From: Muricea muricata
Taxonomy: Eukaryota; Cnidaria; Anthozoa; Malacalcyonacea; Plexauridae
DNA length: 64,000 bases
Assembly: GCA_963855995.1 (NCBI GenBank)
Contig: OY979725.1
Coordinates: 4,821,418 to 4,885,417, forward strand
Direction of reading: 5' to 3'
Shown here: positions 38,848-49,253 of the stretch, piece after piece
Position numbering within the stretch: the stretch's first letter is position 1
Layout: every line of letters starts with the position of its first letter
Translations under genes and position numbers: made by a program
The notes under the pieces: generated by a model
What the model saw: the letters and a program-made list of their open reading frames with translations, nothing else
Databases searched by the model: none
What the model was told of the DNA's origin: nothing

Positions 38848-39344
38848 ATGAGTTCATCGAGCAGTGAAAGCGAACAGAGTTTTGACAACGAGCACTCTGA
38901 TTCGGAAAGTGAAAATTTAGATATGGATTCAGGTGATGAGGATGTATTAGTTGTAAATTCAGTTGTGACTCCGTGTGAAAACGAGCCCCTTGCAAACGCA
39001 GCCGGCGAACAGAATTTTGTGTCTGTCGAAGAAGACGCTGACAGCTTTGACCCAAAAACATTAGAAGCGAGGTTCGAAGGAACAGTTACCTTGGATAAAT
39101 GGTAAGTTATTAAAGATAATGCTAGAAAGATGTTTTATGTTTAAAATGTTATTTTGCCAGTGTTCGTTGTTAATAAACACAATATCATGCGTATAAAATA
39201 CATAATTTCAGTACTGTTTGACTTGTAGGTGCGCATGTAGCTTGTGTCGAACAGAAACGTTGTCGGATGCTATCGAATACAGATGTTGTAGAGAGGTTGC
39301 GACAGGATCGGCATCGCTTTCAATGCGAGACGCTTCCCGGAATG
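38848..39344 (+). pseudogene. P2X7-tail zinc-domain gene, broken by Foldback element
   Basis: Exon 1 (38,848-39,101) encodes a Ser/Glu/Asp-rich start ('MSSSSSESEQSFDNEHSDS') and ends 'EGTVTLDK' plus TG. Exon 2 begins at 39,239 with G to complete Trp and reads 'CACSLCRTETLSDAIEYRCC', the P2X7 cytoplasmic-tail Cys pattern. At 39,345 the palindromic element interrupts it. A second gene of the same kind, 12 kb away in another transposon, shows this is a recurrent passenger. Confidence 0.65.
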
Positions 39345-39359
39345 GGGTAAGGGTAAAAC

Positions 39360-39515
39360 GCGGATACGGACGGAGGGACGGACGGACGGATATCCGGACG
39401 GACGGACGGATTTAACCGAACGGATGGACGGACGGATATCCGGACGGACGGACGGACGGACGGGTATCCGGACGGACGGGCGGACGGATATCCGGACGGA
39501 CAGACGGACGGATGA
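39360..39515 (+). repeat. GGACGGACGGATATCC satellite, left arm
   Basis: Tandem GGACGG and GGATATCC words with an internal 'tttaaccgaac' interruption. Its inverted partner is at 43,240-43,395, with different copy number. Confidence 0.95.
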
Positions 39516-40436
39516 GAGAATAAAACACGGATATGAGAGTAAAACGCGGATGAAAGGATAACATTGGTAATCATAACATTGGTAATCATCATTATAACAT
39601 TTTAGGAAACCGATTACATGGGCGAGTTGTCCTGCAAACTGAGTTGAATTCGGGCACGGGAGTGATTTTAATCTTGAATATGTAAACAAATATAAGTCAT
39701 GAAACTCAAAATAGCAAATGAATATGCTTTATGTTTCAATACACGCTTTAATGACATTTTGGACTGCAAAATTGAAACATTTTACGAAAACCGAAATCGT
39801 AAAATTGAAAAGCGAAAAACTGATCGGGGACAATAGCTACTAAACAAAATTATCGCAGCTAAAACTTCCCTCTATACGTAAGGAAGTCATAACATGCAAT
39901 ATACAAACCACTATATATTAATAAAAATTTTGCAACGATTTTTCGAGTGTTGTGCATTTTTAATCTATGCGTTTTTGAGCCATCCCGGCACATGTAATCG
40001 CAATTTACAAGTCAACTCTGCAAGGGGAGTCAGCTCACTTAGCCCCTTAAAGACCTCAACCGTAATTAAGACGGTATGACATGTAGAACACAAATCTAGG
40101 GGGGGATGATTGGTTTTCTTGTCACAATGGAAAATATCTACAGGAATGAGCACATTACACCCGTTTTCAAAATTATAATATCTAATCCCAATTATTGGAA
40201 TTTAGCGGCTGGCTATGCAAGCACATGGACTTGTCGGCTATTGATCGCAAGGGAAATTCCCGAAATGTAGCAAAATCTCTCTGTAAAATTAGTTGGATGG
40301 AATGCACAGCCAAATACTTCTGTAGTTCTGTAATAAATGTCACGTGCAAGTGAAATTCCCGAGATGTAGCAAAATCTCCCTGCAAAATTAAGTTGGAATA
40401 AAAAGCTAAATAATTCTGCGTGTTCATTAAAGTAAA

Positions 40437-41103
40437 ATGTCACTCTTCGGAAACTTGGTGGGGACAGACGGGACCACTAAATCCGATATAGATTTTAGAG
40501 AACTGCCCATTTTTTCATACAAAAATTTGGTCGATAAAGAGGAAATTGGAGTCGGCGCATTTGCGGATGTTTTCACGGCGAAGCTTCCTGACAAAAGCAA
40601 AGTCGTTGTTAAAAAGTTGATAAGTGCTGACGAAGAAACTAAGAAATCTCTAATTAAAGAAGCGCGATTGTTCCAAAACCTTCGCCATGCTAATGTCGTA
40701 GAGTTTAAGGGGATATGCACGGACCAGCTTTCTTTACTGCTGGAATATGCATATTTTGATTTCAGTCCATTTGGATGCGATATTCAGACTCACAGCCTTG
40801 CTGAATTTCTAGCGGTTTGCGGACAGTCTAGTTGCGATGGGATGAATGTTGCAGTATTTACTCACGCAGCATTTGACGTAGCGTCTGGTTTAAAGTACCT
40901 GCATCAAAACAACATTGCGCATCGTGACTTGAAACCAGCTAACATCCTGGTATCTAACCGGCACTACCACCACTAAGCGACCGGGAGAAAATAAAGCATA
41001 TCATTTCCATCAAGCCGCTTGTGTGCAAGCTTTGCAGACTTCGGTGACAGCCTTTCAACGGACATTCAGACGCAGAATATCTTAAAGTCGAGAACTAATC
41101 GTG
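40437..41103 (+). pseudogene. TKL-like protein kinase in Foldback left arm
   Basis: From the ATG at 40,437: glycine loop 'IGVGAFADVF', ATP-lysine strand 'KVVVKKLISA', C-helix, hinge 'LLLEYAYFDFSPFG', catalytic loop 'HRDLKPANILVSN', then a stop at 40,974. The DFG segment 'FADFGDS' and activation-loop start are present in another frame up to a GTAAGT donor at 41,104. So the gene is broken between the catalytic loop and DFG, but the residues for ATP binding and catalysis (Lys, HRD, DFG) are all recognisable. The family recurs in invertebrate genomes as intron-poor dispersed copies. The rest of the C-lobe is not in the element. Confidence 0.7.
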
Positions 41104-41299
41104 TGGATAGAGGTAAGTAGAAACAGCGAGGTGTAAACTTTGGGCATATTTTATGTATTTCGTCAATTTCTTTCATGCAGATAACCAGTGGCGACAAGTG
41201 AGGGGGCATGTTCATATATTCGTGTTCTGCACAATTAATTTCTTTTGAAATCGAATCGATCTCGCTGTTTCTACTTACCTCTATCCACACGATTAGTTC

Positions 41300-41954
41300 T
41301 CGACTTTAAGATATTCTGCGTCTGAATGTCCGTTGAACAGCTTTCACCGAAGTCTGCAAGCTTACACACAAGCGGCTTGATGGAAATAATCTGCTTTATT
41401 TTTCCTGGTCGCTTAGATGGTGGTAGTGCCGGTTAGATACCAGGATGTTAGGTGGTTTCAAGTCACGATGCGCAATGTTGTTTTGATGCAGGTACTTTAA
41501 ACCAGACACTACGTTAAATACTGCGTGAGTAAATACTGCAACATTCATCCCATCGCAACTAGACTGTTCGCAAACCGCTAGAAATTCAGCAAGGCTGTGA
41601 GTCTGAATATCGCATCCAAATGGACTGAAATCAAAATATGCATATTCCAGCAGTAAAGAAAGCTGGTCCGTGCATACTCCCCTTAAACTCTACGACATTA
41701 GCATGGCGAAGGTTTTGGAACAATCGCGCTTCTTTAATTAGAGATTTCTTAATTTCTTCGTCAGCACTTATCAACTTTTGAACAACGACCTGTCTTTTGT
41801 CAGGAAGCTTCGCCGTGAAAACATCCGCAAATGCGCCGACTCCAATTTCCTCTTTATCGACCAAATTTTTGTATGAAAAAATAGGCAGTTCTCTTAAACC
41901 TAAATCGGATTTAGTGGTCCCGTCTGTCCCCACCAAGTTTCCGAAGAGTGACAT
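41300..41954 (-). pseudogene. TKL-like protein kinase in Foldback right arm
   Basis: Same gene in the opposite arm. The start and glycine loop are the same, but the ATP strand reads 'QVVVQKL', replacing a lysine, and a one-base insertion near 41,680 ends the first frame at about residue 107. Downstream, 'NRHYHHLSDQEK' continues further than in the left arm, before a shift in an A run near 41,400. 'LADFG' follows in the new frame. The lesions differ from those in the left arm, so the arms have decayed separately since the palindrome formed. Confidence 0.7.
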
Positions 41955-42471
41955 TTTACTTTAATGAACACGCAGAATTATTTAGCTTTTTATTCCAACT
42001 TAATTTTGCAGGGAGATTTTGCTACATCTCGGGAATTTCACTTGCACGTGACATTTATTACAGAACTACAGAAGTATTTGGCTGTGTATTCTATCCAACT
42101 AATTTTACAGGGAGATTTTGCTACATTTCGGGAATTTCCCTTGCGATCGATAGCCGACAAGTCCATGTGCTTGCATAGCCAGCCGCTAAATTCCAATAAT
42201 TGGGATTAGATATTGTAATTTTGAAAACGGGTGTAATGTGCTCATTTCTGTAGATATTTTCCATTGTGACAAGAAAACCAATCATCCCCCCCCTAGATTT
42301 GTGTTCTACATGTCATACCGTCTTAATTACGGTTGAGGTCTTTGAGGGGCTAAGTGAGTTGACTCGCCTTGCAGAGTTGACTTGTAAATTGCGATTACAT
42401 GTACCGGGATTGCTCAAAAACGCATACATTAAAAATGCACAACACTCGAAAGATCGTTGCAAAATTTTTAC

Positions 42472-42840
42472 TGCGATTTGCATTCAAGCGTGCGGCGTGC
42501 GGTTTCGAAACGTACGTTTTACGTTTCAAAACGTACGTTTGCCGTTTCAAAACGCACGTTTGCCGTTTCAGAACGTATTGTTTTTTCACGTGACATGTCA
42601 TGTTTGAGCGATGAAATTGACATGTTTTTGTGGTTGAAAAGGAATGTTTAGCTTTTATATAGTATATTTGCTGTATAAAAGCCAAAGATTCCGTTCGAAG
42701 CGCGAAAGAGTGTCAATTTTAGTGTTCAAACTTAGCACGAGGCCCGTCAAAACTGTTTGTTTTGAAACGGCAAACGTACGTTTTGAAACGTCAAACGTAC
42801 GTTTTGAAACCGCACGCTGCAAGCTTGAACGCAAATCGCA
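42472..42840. mobile_element. Fold-back MITE with GTTTCAAAACGTACG repeats, in right arm only
   Basis: The ends TGCGATTTGCATTCAAGC and GCTTGAACGCAAATCGCA are inverted. Inside each end are two to three tandem 'cgtttcaaaacgtacgtttgc' units. The left palindrome arm reads 'tattaataaaaattttgc' straight across at the matching place (about 39,915-39,935). Confidence 0.9.
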
Positions 42841-43496
42841 ATAATAATATACAATGGTTTGTATTTTGCATGTTATGACTTCCTTACGTATAGAGGGAAG
42901 TTTTAGCCGCGATAATTTTGTTTAGTAGCTATTGGCCCCGATCGGTGTTTCGCCTTTCAATTTTACAATTTCGGTTTTCGTAAAATGTTTTAATTTTGCA
43001 GTCCAGAATGTTATTAAAGCGTGTATTGAAACATAAAACATAATTCATTTGCTATTTTGAGTTTCATGAATTATATTTGTTTACATTTTCAAGATTAAAA
43101 TCACTCCCGTGCCCGAGTTCAACTCAGTTTGCAGGACAACTCGCCCATGTAATCGGTCCTTTAAAATGTTATATTGATGATTACCAATGTTATGATTACC
43201 AATGTTATCCTCTCATCCGCGTTTGCTCTCATATCCGTGTTTTACCCTCTCGTCCGTCCGTCCGGACATCTGTCCGTCCGGATATCCGTCCGTCCGTCCA
43301 TCCAGATATCCGTCCGTCCGTCCGGATATCCGTCCGTCCGTCCGTCCGGATATCCGTCCGTCCGTCTGTCCGGATATCCGTCCGTCCGTATCCGCGTTTT
43401 ATCCTTACCCTCACGGGGGAATGCCTGTTGAAGATGACAAGTGAAATTATTTTTTGAACTGATGTCAACTTTTATAAATTGCTATTTCAAACATGA

Positions 43497-44269
43497 ACCA
43501 TAGGCGGCCCAATTCCGTGCGTAGTTTCATATAGAGATCAGTGCGCACGTAAACACTACACTTCGTAGTTTATGATATAGTTAATTTCCTAAGGTTGGCA
43601 ACTCTTTGAACTTTTTGAAATACACGGCACGAAATAAATCCGTAGTTTATCAAAACCAGAAAGGAAACAGCTTTAAAAACAACACAAATATAAACTAAGA
43701 TAATTTTACTAACCTGTTAGCAACTTTTCTTGTCAAAACACGGCTTTAAACGGTCCGTATTTGAACGAAATATAAAGGTATTTTGCCGATTTCTCGTCTG
43801 TAACTATGCGGGATGCCCTCATCCTGCTACTTTAAATGACGAATTCGTGCAGCGATTGGCTTGTCAAAGTTTTAACGTTAAAAATTCATAGTTAAGCCAA
43901 TCGCTGCACGGATTCGTCATTTAAAACTCTTTCCAGTAGCATGATGAGGGCATCCCGCATAGTTACAGACGAGAAATCGGCAAAATACCTTTATATTTCG
44001 TTCAAATACGGACCGTTTAAAGCCGTGTTTTGACAAGAAAAGTTGCTAACAGGTTAGTAAAATTATCCTAGTTTATATTTGTGTTGTCTTTAAAGCTGTT
44101 TCCTTTCTGGTTTTGATAAACTACGGATTTATTTCGTGCCGTGTATTTCAAAAAGTTCAAAGAGTTGCCAACCTTAGGAAATTAACTATATCATAAACTA
44201 CGAAGTGTAGTGTTTACGTGCGCACTGATCTCTACATGAAACTACGCACTGAATTGGGCCGCCTATGCA
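43497..44269. mobile_element. Palindromic GGCGGCCCAATT-family MITE, full length
   Basis: The ends CATAGGCGGCCCAATT and AATTGGGCCGCCTATG close arms of about 350 bp that share 'catatagagatcagtgcgcac', 'cctaaggttggcaact' and 'gcgggatgccctcatcctgct', around a 30-bp loop at 43,865-43,900. It is the most complete member of the family here. Confidence 0.95.
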
Positions 44270-44750
44270 TGAACTAGCAGTGATTAAATCAGACCAAAAC
44301 AGTTTTACAGATGAAATTTATGCTCACATGAATAAAGTTGATAAGGAAATGGGCAAGTTGCGAGGTCGAGTAGGTTCTTTAATTGAAGAAAAAGGCAGCC
44401 TTTTGAAGAAAATTAAAGCTCTTGAAGTCAGTAACCAGAAAATGCAAGATGAAATTGTGAATCTCCACAAGGATAACCACCAATCTATCCAAACAGAGCC
44501 GCATACCATTACCAGACCTTTACCGACAAGTCTACAAAGTACAAAAGAAGATGAATGCCAAGATACAGTAGAAAGTTCACCTGCAAGCCAACATGATAAC
44601 CCTGATGAATCCATTGAACCAGGCACTTCAGGGCTCTCACAGGGAATCATGGACCATACTAAGGAAAGCATATCTACATATGCATCGCCAGAATTTGCGA
44701 CATTTGAGCCCGCAAAGCAAGCAGCGGTAACCAGCTTAAATTCAAAATAA
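44265..44750 (+). CDS. Coiled-coil protein fragment, unknown
   Basis: One hundred and sixty-one codons, the first two inside the MITE end, so the true start is lost. Residues 20-68 form a clear coiled coil ('RVGSLIEEKGSLLKKIKALE'); the rest is Ser/Thr/Glu-rich and disordered. It may be the ORF1-type protein of the LINE that follows 1 kb later in the same direction, or an exon of the surrounding element. No family is recognised. Confidence 0.4.
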   Translation: MHELAVIKSDQNSFTDEIYAHMNKVDKEMGKLRGRVGSLIEEKGSLLKKIKALEVSNQKMQDEIVNLHKDNHQSIQTEPHTITRPLPTSLQSTKEDECQDTVESSPASQHDNPDESIEPGTSGLSQGIMDHTKESISTYASPEFATFEPAKQAAVTSLNSK

Positions 44751-44809
44751 AAATGGCTGCGAAGCGATGTGCTCCAGTTGATTAACGCGAATTTCAATTC
44801 TATCACTGC

Positions 44810-45030
44810 GTTCTTTCACAAGTACAGCATGGCTTCTTTCGAGAAAACCATTTATGATTTGCACATACGATATATCCGGCGACCTTTTTAAGGTCATACC
44901 AGCTTTTTAAGCACTTATGTTGAACACCAAGTCGGAAAGGTTTGCCCCCCTCAATACGCTTAATAGAAAAACAGTCACGTAATTTGGCAAAATCGCACAG
45001 CTTATTAATATTTATAGCAACCATCTCGGC
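44810..45030 (-). CDS. Cysteine-containing exon-like frame, unknown
   Basis: A minus-strand frame, 'KLCDFAKLRDCFSIKRI', then 'WYDLKKVAGYIVCANHKWF', then 'CCTCERTQ'. Regular Cys/His spacing suggests a zinc-binding fold, but no family is identified. No clear splice sites were confirmed. Confidence 0.3.
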
Positions 45031-45129
45031 AACGACGCATTTGAATTTCGAAAATGGATTTGCGATTCTAATTTTCGCGCGTTCTCAAAGCAGGAGAGGA
45101 CATGGTGGCTTACATAAAGTGCTTATTGC

Positions 45130-45744
45130 TGGAGCGTAAATAATCCGCTGACTCCAACTACACCAGATTCACAAAGTTCATATTTTCTCGATTATTTTGA
45201 TACCAAATGTCAAATATTTATCGTTGTCTAAGCTTGAAAAATGTTTTCTACAAATTCCAAAGCGCGCTTCGGTATTCGTATTTTGAAGTGAATTTTGGAA
45301 CAACTTTCCTCTAAAACTCAGACAAGAAACAATGGGTGAAGATACGTTTTATTGTCAAGACTCCGTAGAAACAAAGTCAAAATTAATTGTATGCTTTTTG
45401 TAATCGGTCATCTTTTATCGCATTTTGAGTATATTGAATAATCTTATACAAGGGACAAACGTGTCGTAGCAAGCATTTCGAGAGGAACAAGTTAGTGATC
45501 ACTTTTACAAGCTATTTTTACAACATTATAAGCAGAAACTGGACTAGAATGAAAAACTATCGAGACAAAATTGATAAATTACGTTATTCAAAAAATATTT
45601 GATATTATTTCAACTCGCCCTATCTAAAGTATAGTATTTTTATTTGCTTAAATATTTCGTATTTTGTATCACCGCTGACATACCGCGGGCTCAATGTCGC
45701 AAATTCCTGGCGATGGATTCTGAAAACCTAGAAAGCTCAGCAGC
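45130..45744. other. No gene recognised
   Basis: AT-rich DNA between the frame above and the LINE. It may be its decayed 5' region. Confidence 0.4.
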
Positions 45745-47491
45745 TGTTTAGGGAAATTCTTTACGTTAATAATGAATGAGAGACTTAACCACTATTTGGA
45801 ACAGCATAAAATTTTAAGCCGATGTCAGATAGGATTTAGAAAGGACTGCACACCACCTTTTGGTTTTAAAAACGTTAATGGAAACTTACAAAGTTAAACG
45901 AAAGCCAATTTTTGCTTGTTTTGTTAATTTTAGAAAAGCGTACGGTAGCGTATGGAGAGAGGGCTTATTTTTCAAGCTTATAAGAAATGGTTGTAGCAAA
46001 AATTTCATGCGAATTTTGTTAGGTATGTACTCTTCCGTTGTTACTTCTGTCAAATTACACAACGGAATTACTCCTTTCTTTAAATCTCATATAGGAGTTA
46101 AATAGGGATTCAACCTAAGTCCTACCCTTTTCAATATTTTTGTTAATGATATACCCAGTTTATTTACTAATTCATGCGCCCCTGTCAAACTTGGTGAAAC
46201 AAACCTGAACTGTTTACTTTACGCGGATGATCTGGTCCTTCTATCTGACTCTGAATCTGGCTTACAAAAATCCCCGACTAAACTAAAATTGTACACTAAG
46301 AGATGGAAACTCGAGATTAATTACAAGAAATCAAAAATCATGGTCCTAGGAACGGCAACTCAAAGGCAAACATTTTTAACATCGAAATGGTTCTTCGATA
46401 ACAATGTCTTAGAACAAGTAGAAGATTATACATATTTAGGTATCAATATCCACTGTTCTGGTAGCTATAAACAAATTCTAAGAGTTTTACATAGTAAAGC
46501 ACTGAGAGCTTATCATGGTTTATTTAAAAGTTTCTCAAATATCGAGAAAACTCCAGTGAAAACACATACAAAATTATTTTCATCTATGGTGTTGCCTATC
46601 TTGCTATACAATTGTGAAATTTGGGGACCGTATTTAATCGGTAAAACAGACTCGATTGACGCTTTCAAAAACAAAATCTTTAAAATATATAATGATGCCG
46701 AAAAGTTACACTTAAAGTTTTGCAAACGTATTTTGGGAGTCCACTTAAAATTCACAAATTTGGCCGTGTACGCCGAATTGGGAAGAATGCCTCTGAGTAC
46801 CCAAATGTGTACTAGGATAGCGAAATTCTGGTTGAGGATTAAAAGCCCAAAGTTTGTCAATACTTTAGTTGGTAAGGCGAGGGATGTCTGTTTAGACCTG
46901 TGTACAAAGCCAGTGTCTTTTGTCACGCATTTTCTAAAGTTATGCGGTGTAAAAACGAAAGACTTTAAAAGTTTTAATATACCTGAAAAAGAGTTTTGCC
47001 ATGGTTTAAAAGGTAATCTAGAAAAACAATATGTTCGTTTTTGGAAAGACCAGATTCAACAGCAAGAAAATCAAGGAAAACTTAGGACATTTAAAAAGTT
47101 TAAAACGAATTTGAATTTTGAGGAATATTTGGGTGATATTAGTAATATTAAACATCGTCAAGCTGTTACAAAACTTAGAATCTCTTCTCATAGACTGCCG
47201 GTTGAGTCTGGCCGCTATAATAATATTCCTTTTGATAAAAGAACTTGTAAACTTTGCAACTTAAATGAAGTTGGGAATGAGCAACATTATTTAATGCAAT
47301 GCAGTAACACATTGCTTAAAGAGATTAGATATAGTTTTATCCAGAAGCTACACCAAATTAATAGCTCATTTTCATTATTCAATGATCAAGACCTGTTTTT
47401 ATATATCATATCAATGAAAGACAGGTCAATAACGAAATTAGTTGCTAAATTCTGTTATGATATATTAGCAGGTTTTGACCATTTACAGTAA
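45745..47491 (+). pseudogene. LINE reverse transcriptase, 5'-truncated, two frames plus a stop
   Basis: The first part (45,745-46,105) has RT motifs 'LFREILYVNNERLNHYL', 'CQIGFRKDC' and 'FACFVNFRKAYGSVWR', with a frameshift near 45,860 and a TAG at 46,102. The catalytic 'LLYADDLVLLSDS' is at about 46,213-46,255. A 400-codon frame from 46,289 contains the thumb ('YLGINIHCSG') and a C-terminal 'RTCKLCNLNEVGNEQHYLMQ' zinc motif, common in CR1/Jockey-like LINEs. An A/T-rich 3' tail runs to about 47,640. Recently inserted but disabled. Confidence 0.75.
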
Positions 47492-47649
47492 TATATACTT
47501 ATCTTGTATTTTTCTATGTTTTGTATCAAGTTGGGCTAGCTTAATAACTTAGATATTTTGTAATTTGTTATTATGTGTATAGTATCGAATGTATCTCTTC
47601 TGATATCTTGTTGATTAAATATATTATTAATTTTTATACATTTTCGCAC

Positions 47650-48120
47650 TTCTGTTTACCAACATACGAGGTTTTCGCACTTCAGTTTACCGACATACGA
47701 GAATATTGTATTGAAAATATGTTTATAGTTTGTACATACCATCCTACGATCCCGGTTACTCAAATCACCTTGCATGGAAAAATTTTGTACAGAATCTACT
47801 GTTGGAACAGCATCAGGGCATAGCTGTCGTCTCATATTTATCGACTTAGCGACCTCTGCGTTTACTGTAAATGCGGAATCTGCAAAGTGCATTGAACGCA
47901 GCACAGAGTACTGCTGAGGAATAAACTTTGGACGATGTCTTCGTACAAATGCTGTCCATTCATTTAACCTTTCTTTGTCTTTCAAAGGGAATCGATGCAT
48001 TGATACTCCCTCTGTAAGTTGGCTGTTGGTGCAACTTTTCCCGTTTGGCCATTCAGCAACACAGTATTGCCCTCCTCGAGGTTTTTTTGCGGCACTCGCA
48101 ATTATATTTACTTTGCAGCG
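47650..48120 (-). pseudogene. THAP zinc-finger domain remnant
   Basis: The frame from about 48,115 reads 'GGQYCVAEWPNGKSCTNSQ', 'SMHRFPLKDKERLNEWTAFV', 'SVLRSMHFADSAF' and 'CPDAVPTVDS'. This is the THAP order C2CH, but the third ligand, normally Cys in 'LCS-x-HF', is Arg here. THAP domains are the DNA-binding heads of P-element and Kolobok transposases. It lies 0.5 kb inside the right TIR of the 10.4-kb element, pointing inward, where a transposase N-terminus would be expected. The catalytic part is not found. Confidence 0.6.
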
Positions 48121-48626
48121 TAGCGCTCTGTGAGAGACTATCCTAACAGACTGACTTTTTTAAAATATATTCTTTTTTATCATTCTCAAGCAAGCGAGTT
48201 ACAGTTTGTCTGATATAGTCTGCGTGGGGATTAAGACTAGAAAATACGTAAAGGATGTTGCAGCTATCGTTCGAGAATTTTATCTGTATTCTTAAACTTA
48301 TAAGGCAATTTTAAGAACTAAAAGTGACTGCTAGTGTGGTCCACCTACATGCATGGAATTTGTTTTGCTAATTTACACATTTTGCGTAAAGAAAAATTAG
48401 ATGTTGGCTAAAACTCATGTTGGAACTCATCGCAAATAGCTATCAAGTTTAACTTTCGTCCTTTAAATGACGTTAAGCGCGCAAAGTCAATTTCGCATCA
48501 AAGCAAGCAAAAATGCCAACTTTGAGTGCGATTTTAGATACGTTCTCGTTGACAGAATTTAGTGTGCGATAGCTCAAAATGATCAGTAGAACGTAGAGAA
48601 ACGGATTATGGTAAAAATAAAATATG
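48121..48626. other. Right subterminal region of 10.4-kb element
   Basis: AT-rich, no frame of note. Confidence 0.4.
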
Positions 48627-48648
48627 AAAATTTCGTTTCAGTAGCACT

Positions 48649-49249
48649 AAAAAACTTGCACCTGACGAAATCTTGACATCTTTTGGCGTCGTTTCTCTAT
48701 TCACATCAATACCACTGGACACAGCCAAACGCATCACAAACGATCTACTCACTAACGACGAGTCATGGCAAACCAGAACCAAACTAGACAAACACGACAT
48801 TCTTGAGCTACTCGATCTATGTCTCTCAACTGAATTTTCTTTCTAAAACTGTTACTACAAACAAACATGGGTACACCTATGGGATCTCCTCTTTCAGTCT
48901 AGTTTCCTTGCTGGAGCAATCATGCAAGATCTAGAAAAGAGATCCGTTACTAACAACAACGACATCAAAACATGGAACAGATACGTAGACGACATCCCCC
49001 TTGCTGCAGTTAAGAAAGACAAGATTGATGACATTTTACATACTATAAACATCACTATAGAAAACAAAAAATTCACGAAGGAAGAGGAAGAAAACAGCCA
49101 ACTTGCTTTCCTTGACGTTTTGTTGACAAGAACTGATGACGGCACGATCAACACACAGGTTTACCGTAAGAAAACGCACACTGACCAAATACTGCATTTT
49201 AACAGCAACCATCCTACTCAACACAAAATAAGTTGCATACGCAGCTTAT
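48649..49249 (+). pseudogene. Penelope-like element, central RT part (after the 10.4-kb insertion)
   Basis: 'LAPDEILTSFGVVSLFTSIP' contains the RT palm aspartate region with its Asp replaced by Gly (usual form SFDVVSLFTSIP). 'LDLCLSTEFSF' precedes a stop and 'GTPMGSPLS' lies in another frame. The frame at 48,922-49,249 has 'WNRYVDDIPLAAV' (catalytic Y-x-DD) and 'LAFLDVLLTRTDDG'. Frame breaks near 48,840-48,900. Confidence 0.8.
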
Positions 49250-49253
49250 TTAA

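Larger units (their letters stand above)
39345..43410. mobile_element. 4-kb Foldback-type palindrome with kinase genes and satellite ends
   Basis: The left arm 39,345-41,131 and right arm 41,261-43,410 are inverted copies separated by about 130 bp. Each outer end is the word GGGTAAGG(G/A)TAAAACGCGG followed by a GGACGGACGGATATCC tandem array, then about 900 bp of AT-rich DNA, then a protein-kinase gene reading toward the centre. Long inverted arms with outer tandem repeats are the architecture of Foldback/Galileo elements. The right arm is longer because of a MITE at 42,472-42,840. GGAATG occurs next to both borders. Confidence 0.85.
38258..48648. mobile_element. 10.4-kb TIR element inserted in Penelope element
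   Basis: AGTGCTACTGAAACGAAATTTT at 38,258-38,279 is perfectly inverted at 48,627-48,648. The Penelope reading resumes immediately outside ('KE' before, 'LAPDEILTS' after). If the element starts one base inward, the 8-bp flanks are TAAAGAAA and TAAAAAAC, a weak candidate target duplication. A THAP-domain remnant near the right end and a P2X7-tail gene near the left are the likely original cargo; the rest is secondary insertions. A P-element-like (THAP) class is a hypothesis. Confidence 0.7.

Noticed and set aside
39270-39689. Open frames rich in Ser/Val/Arg/Pro across GGACGG arrays (also 43,077-43,468)
   Set aside because: Satellite translations; both strands are open because the repeat lacks stops.
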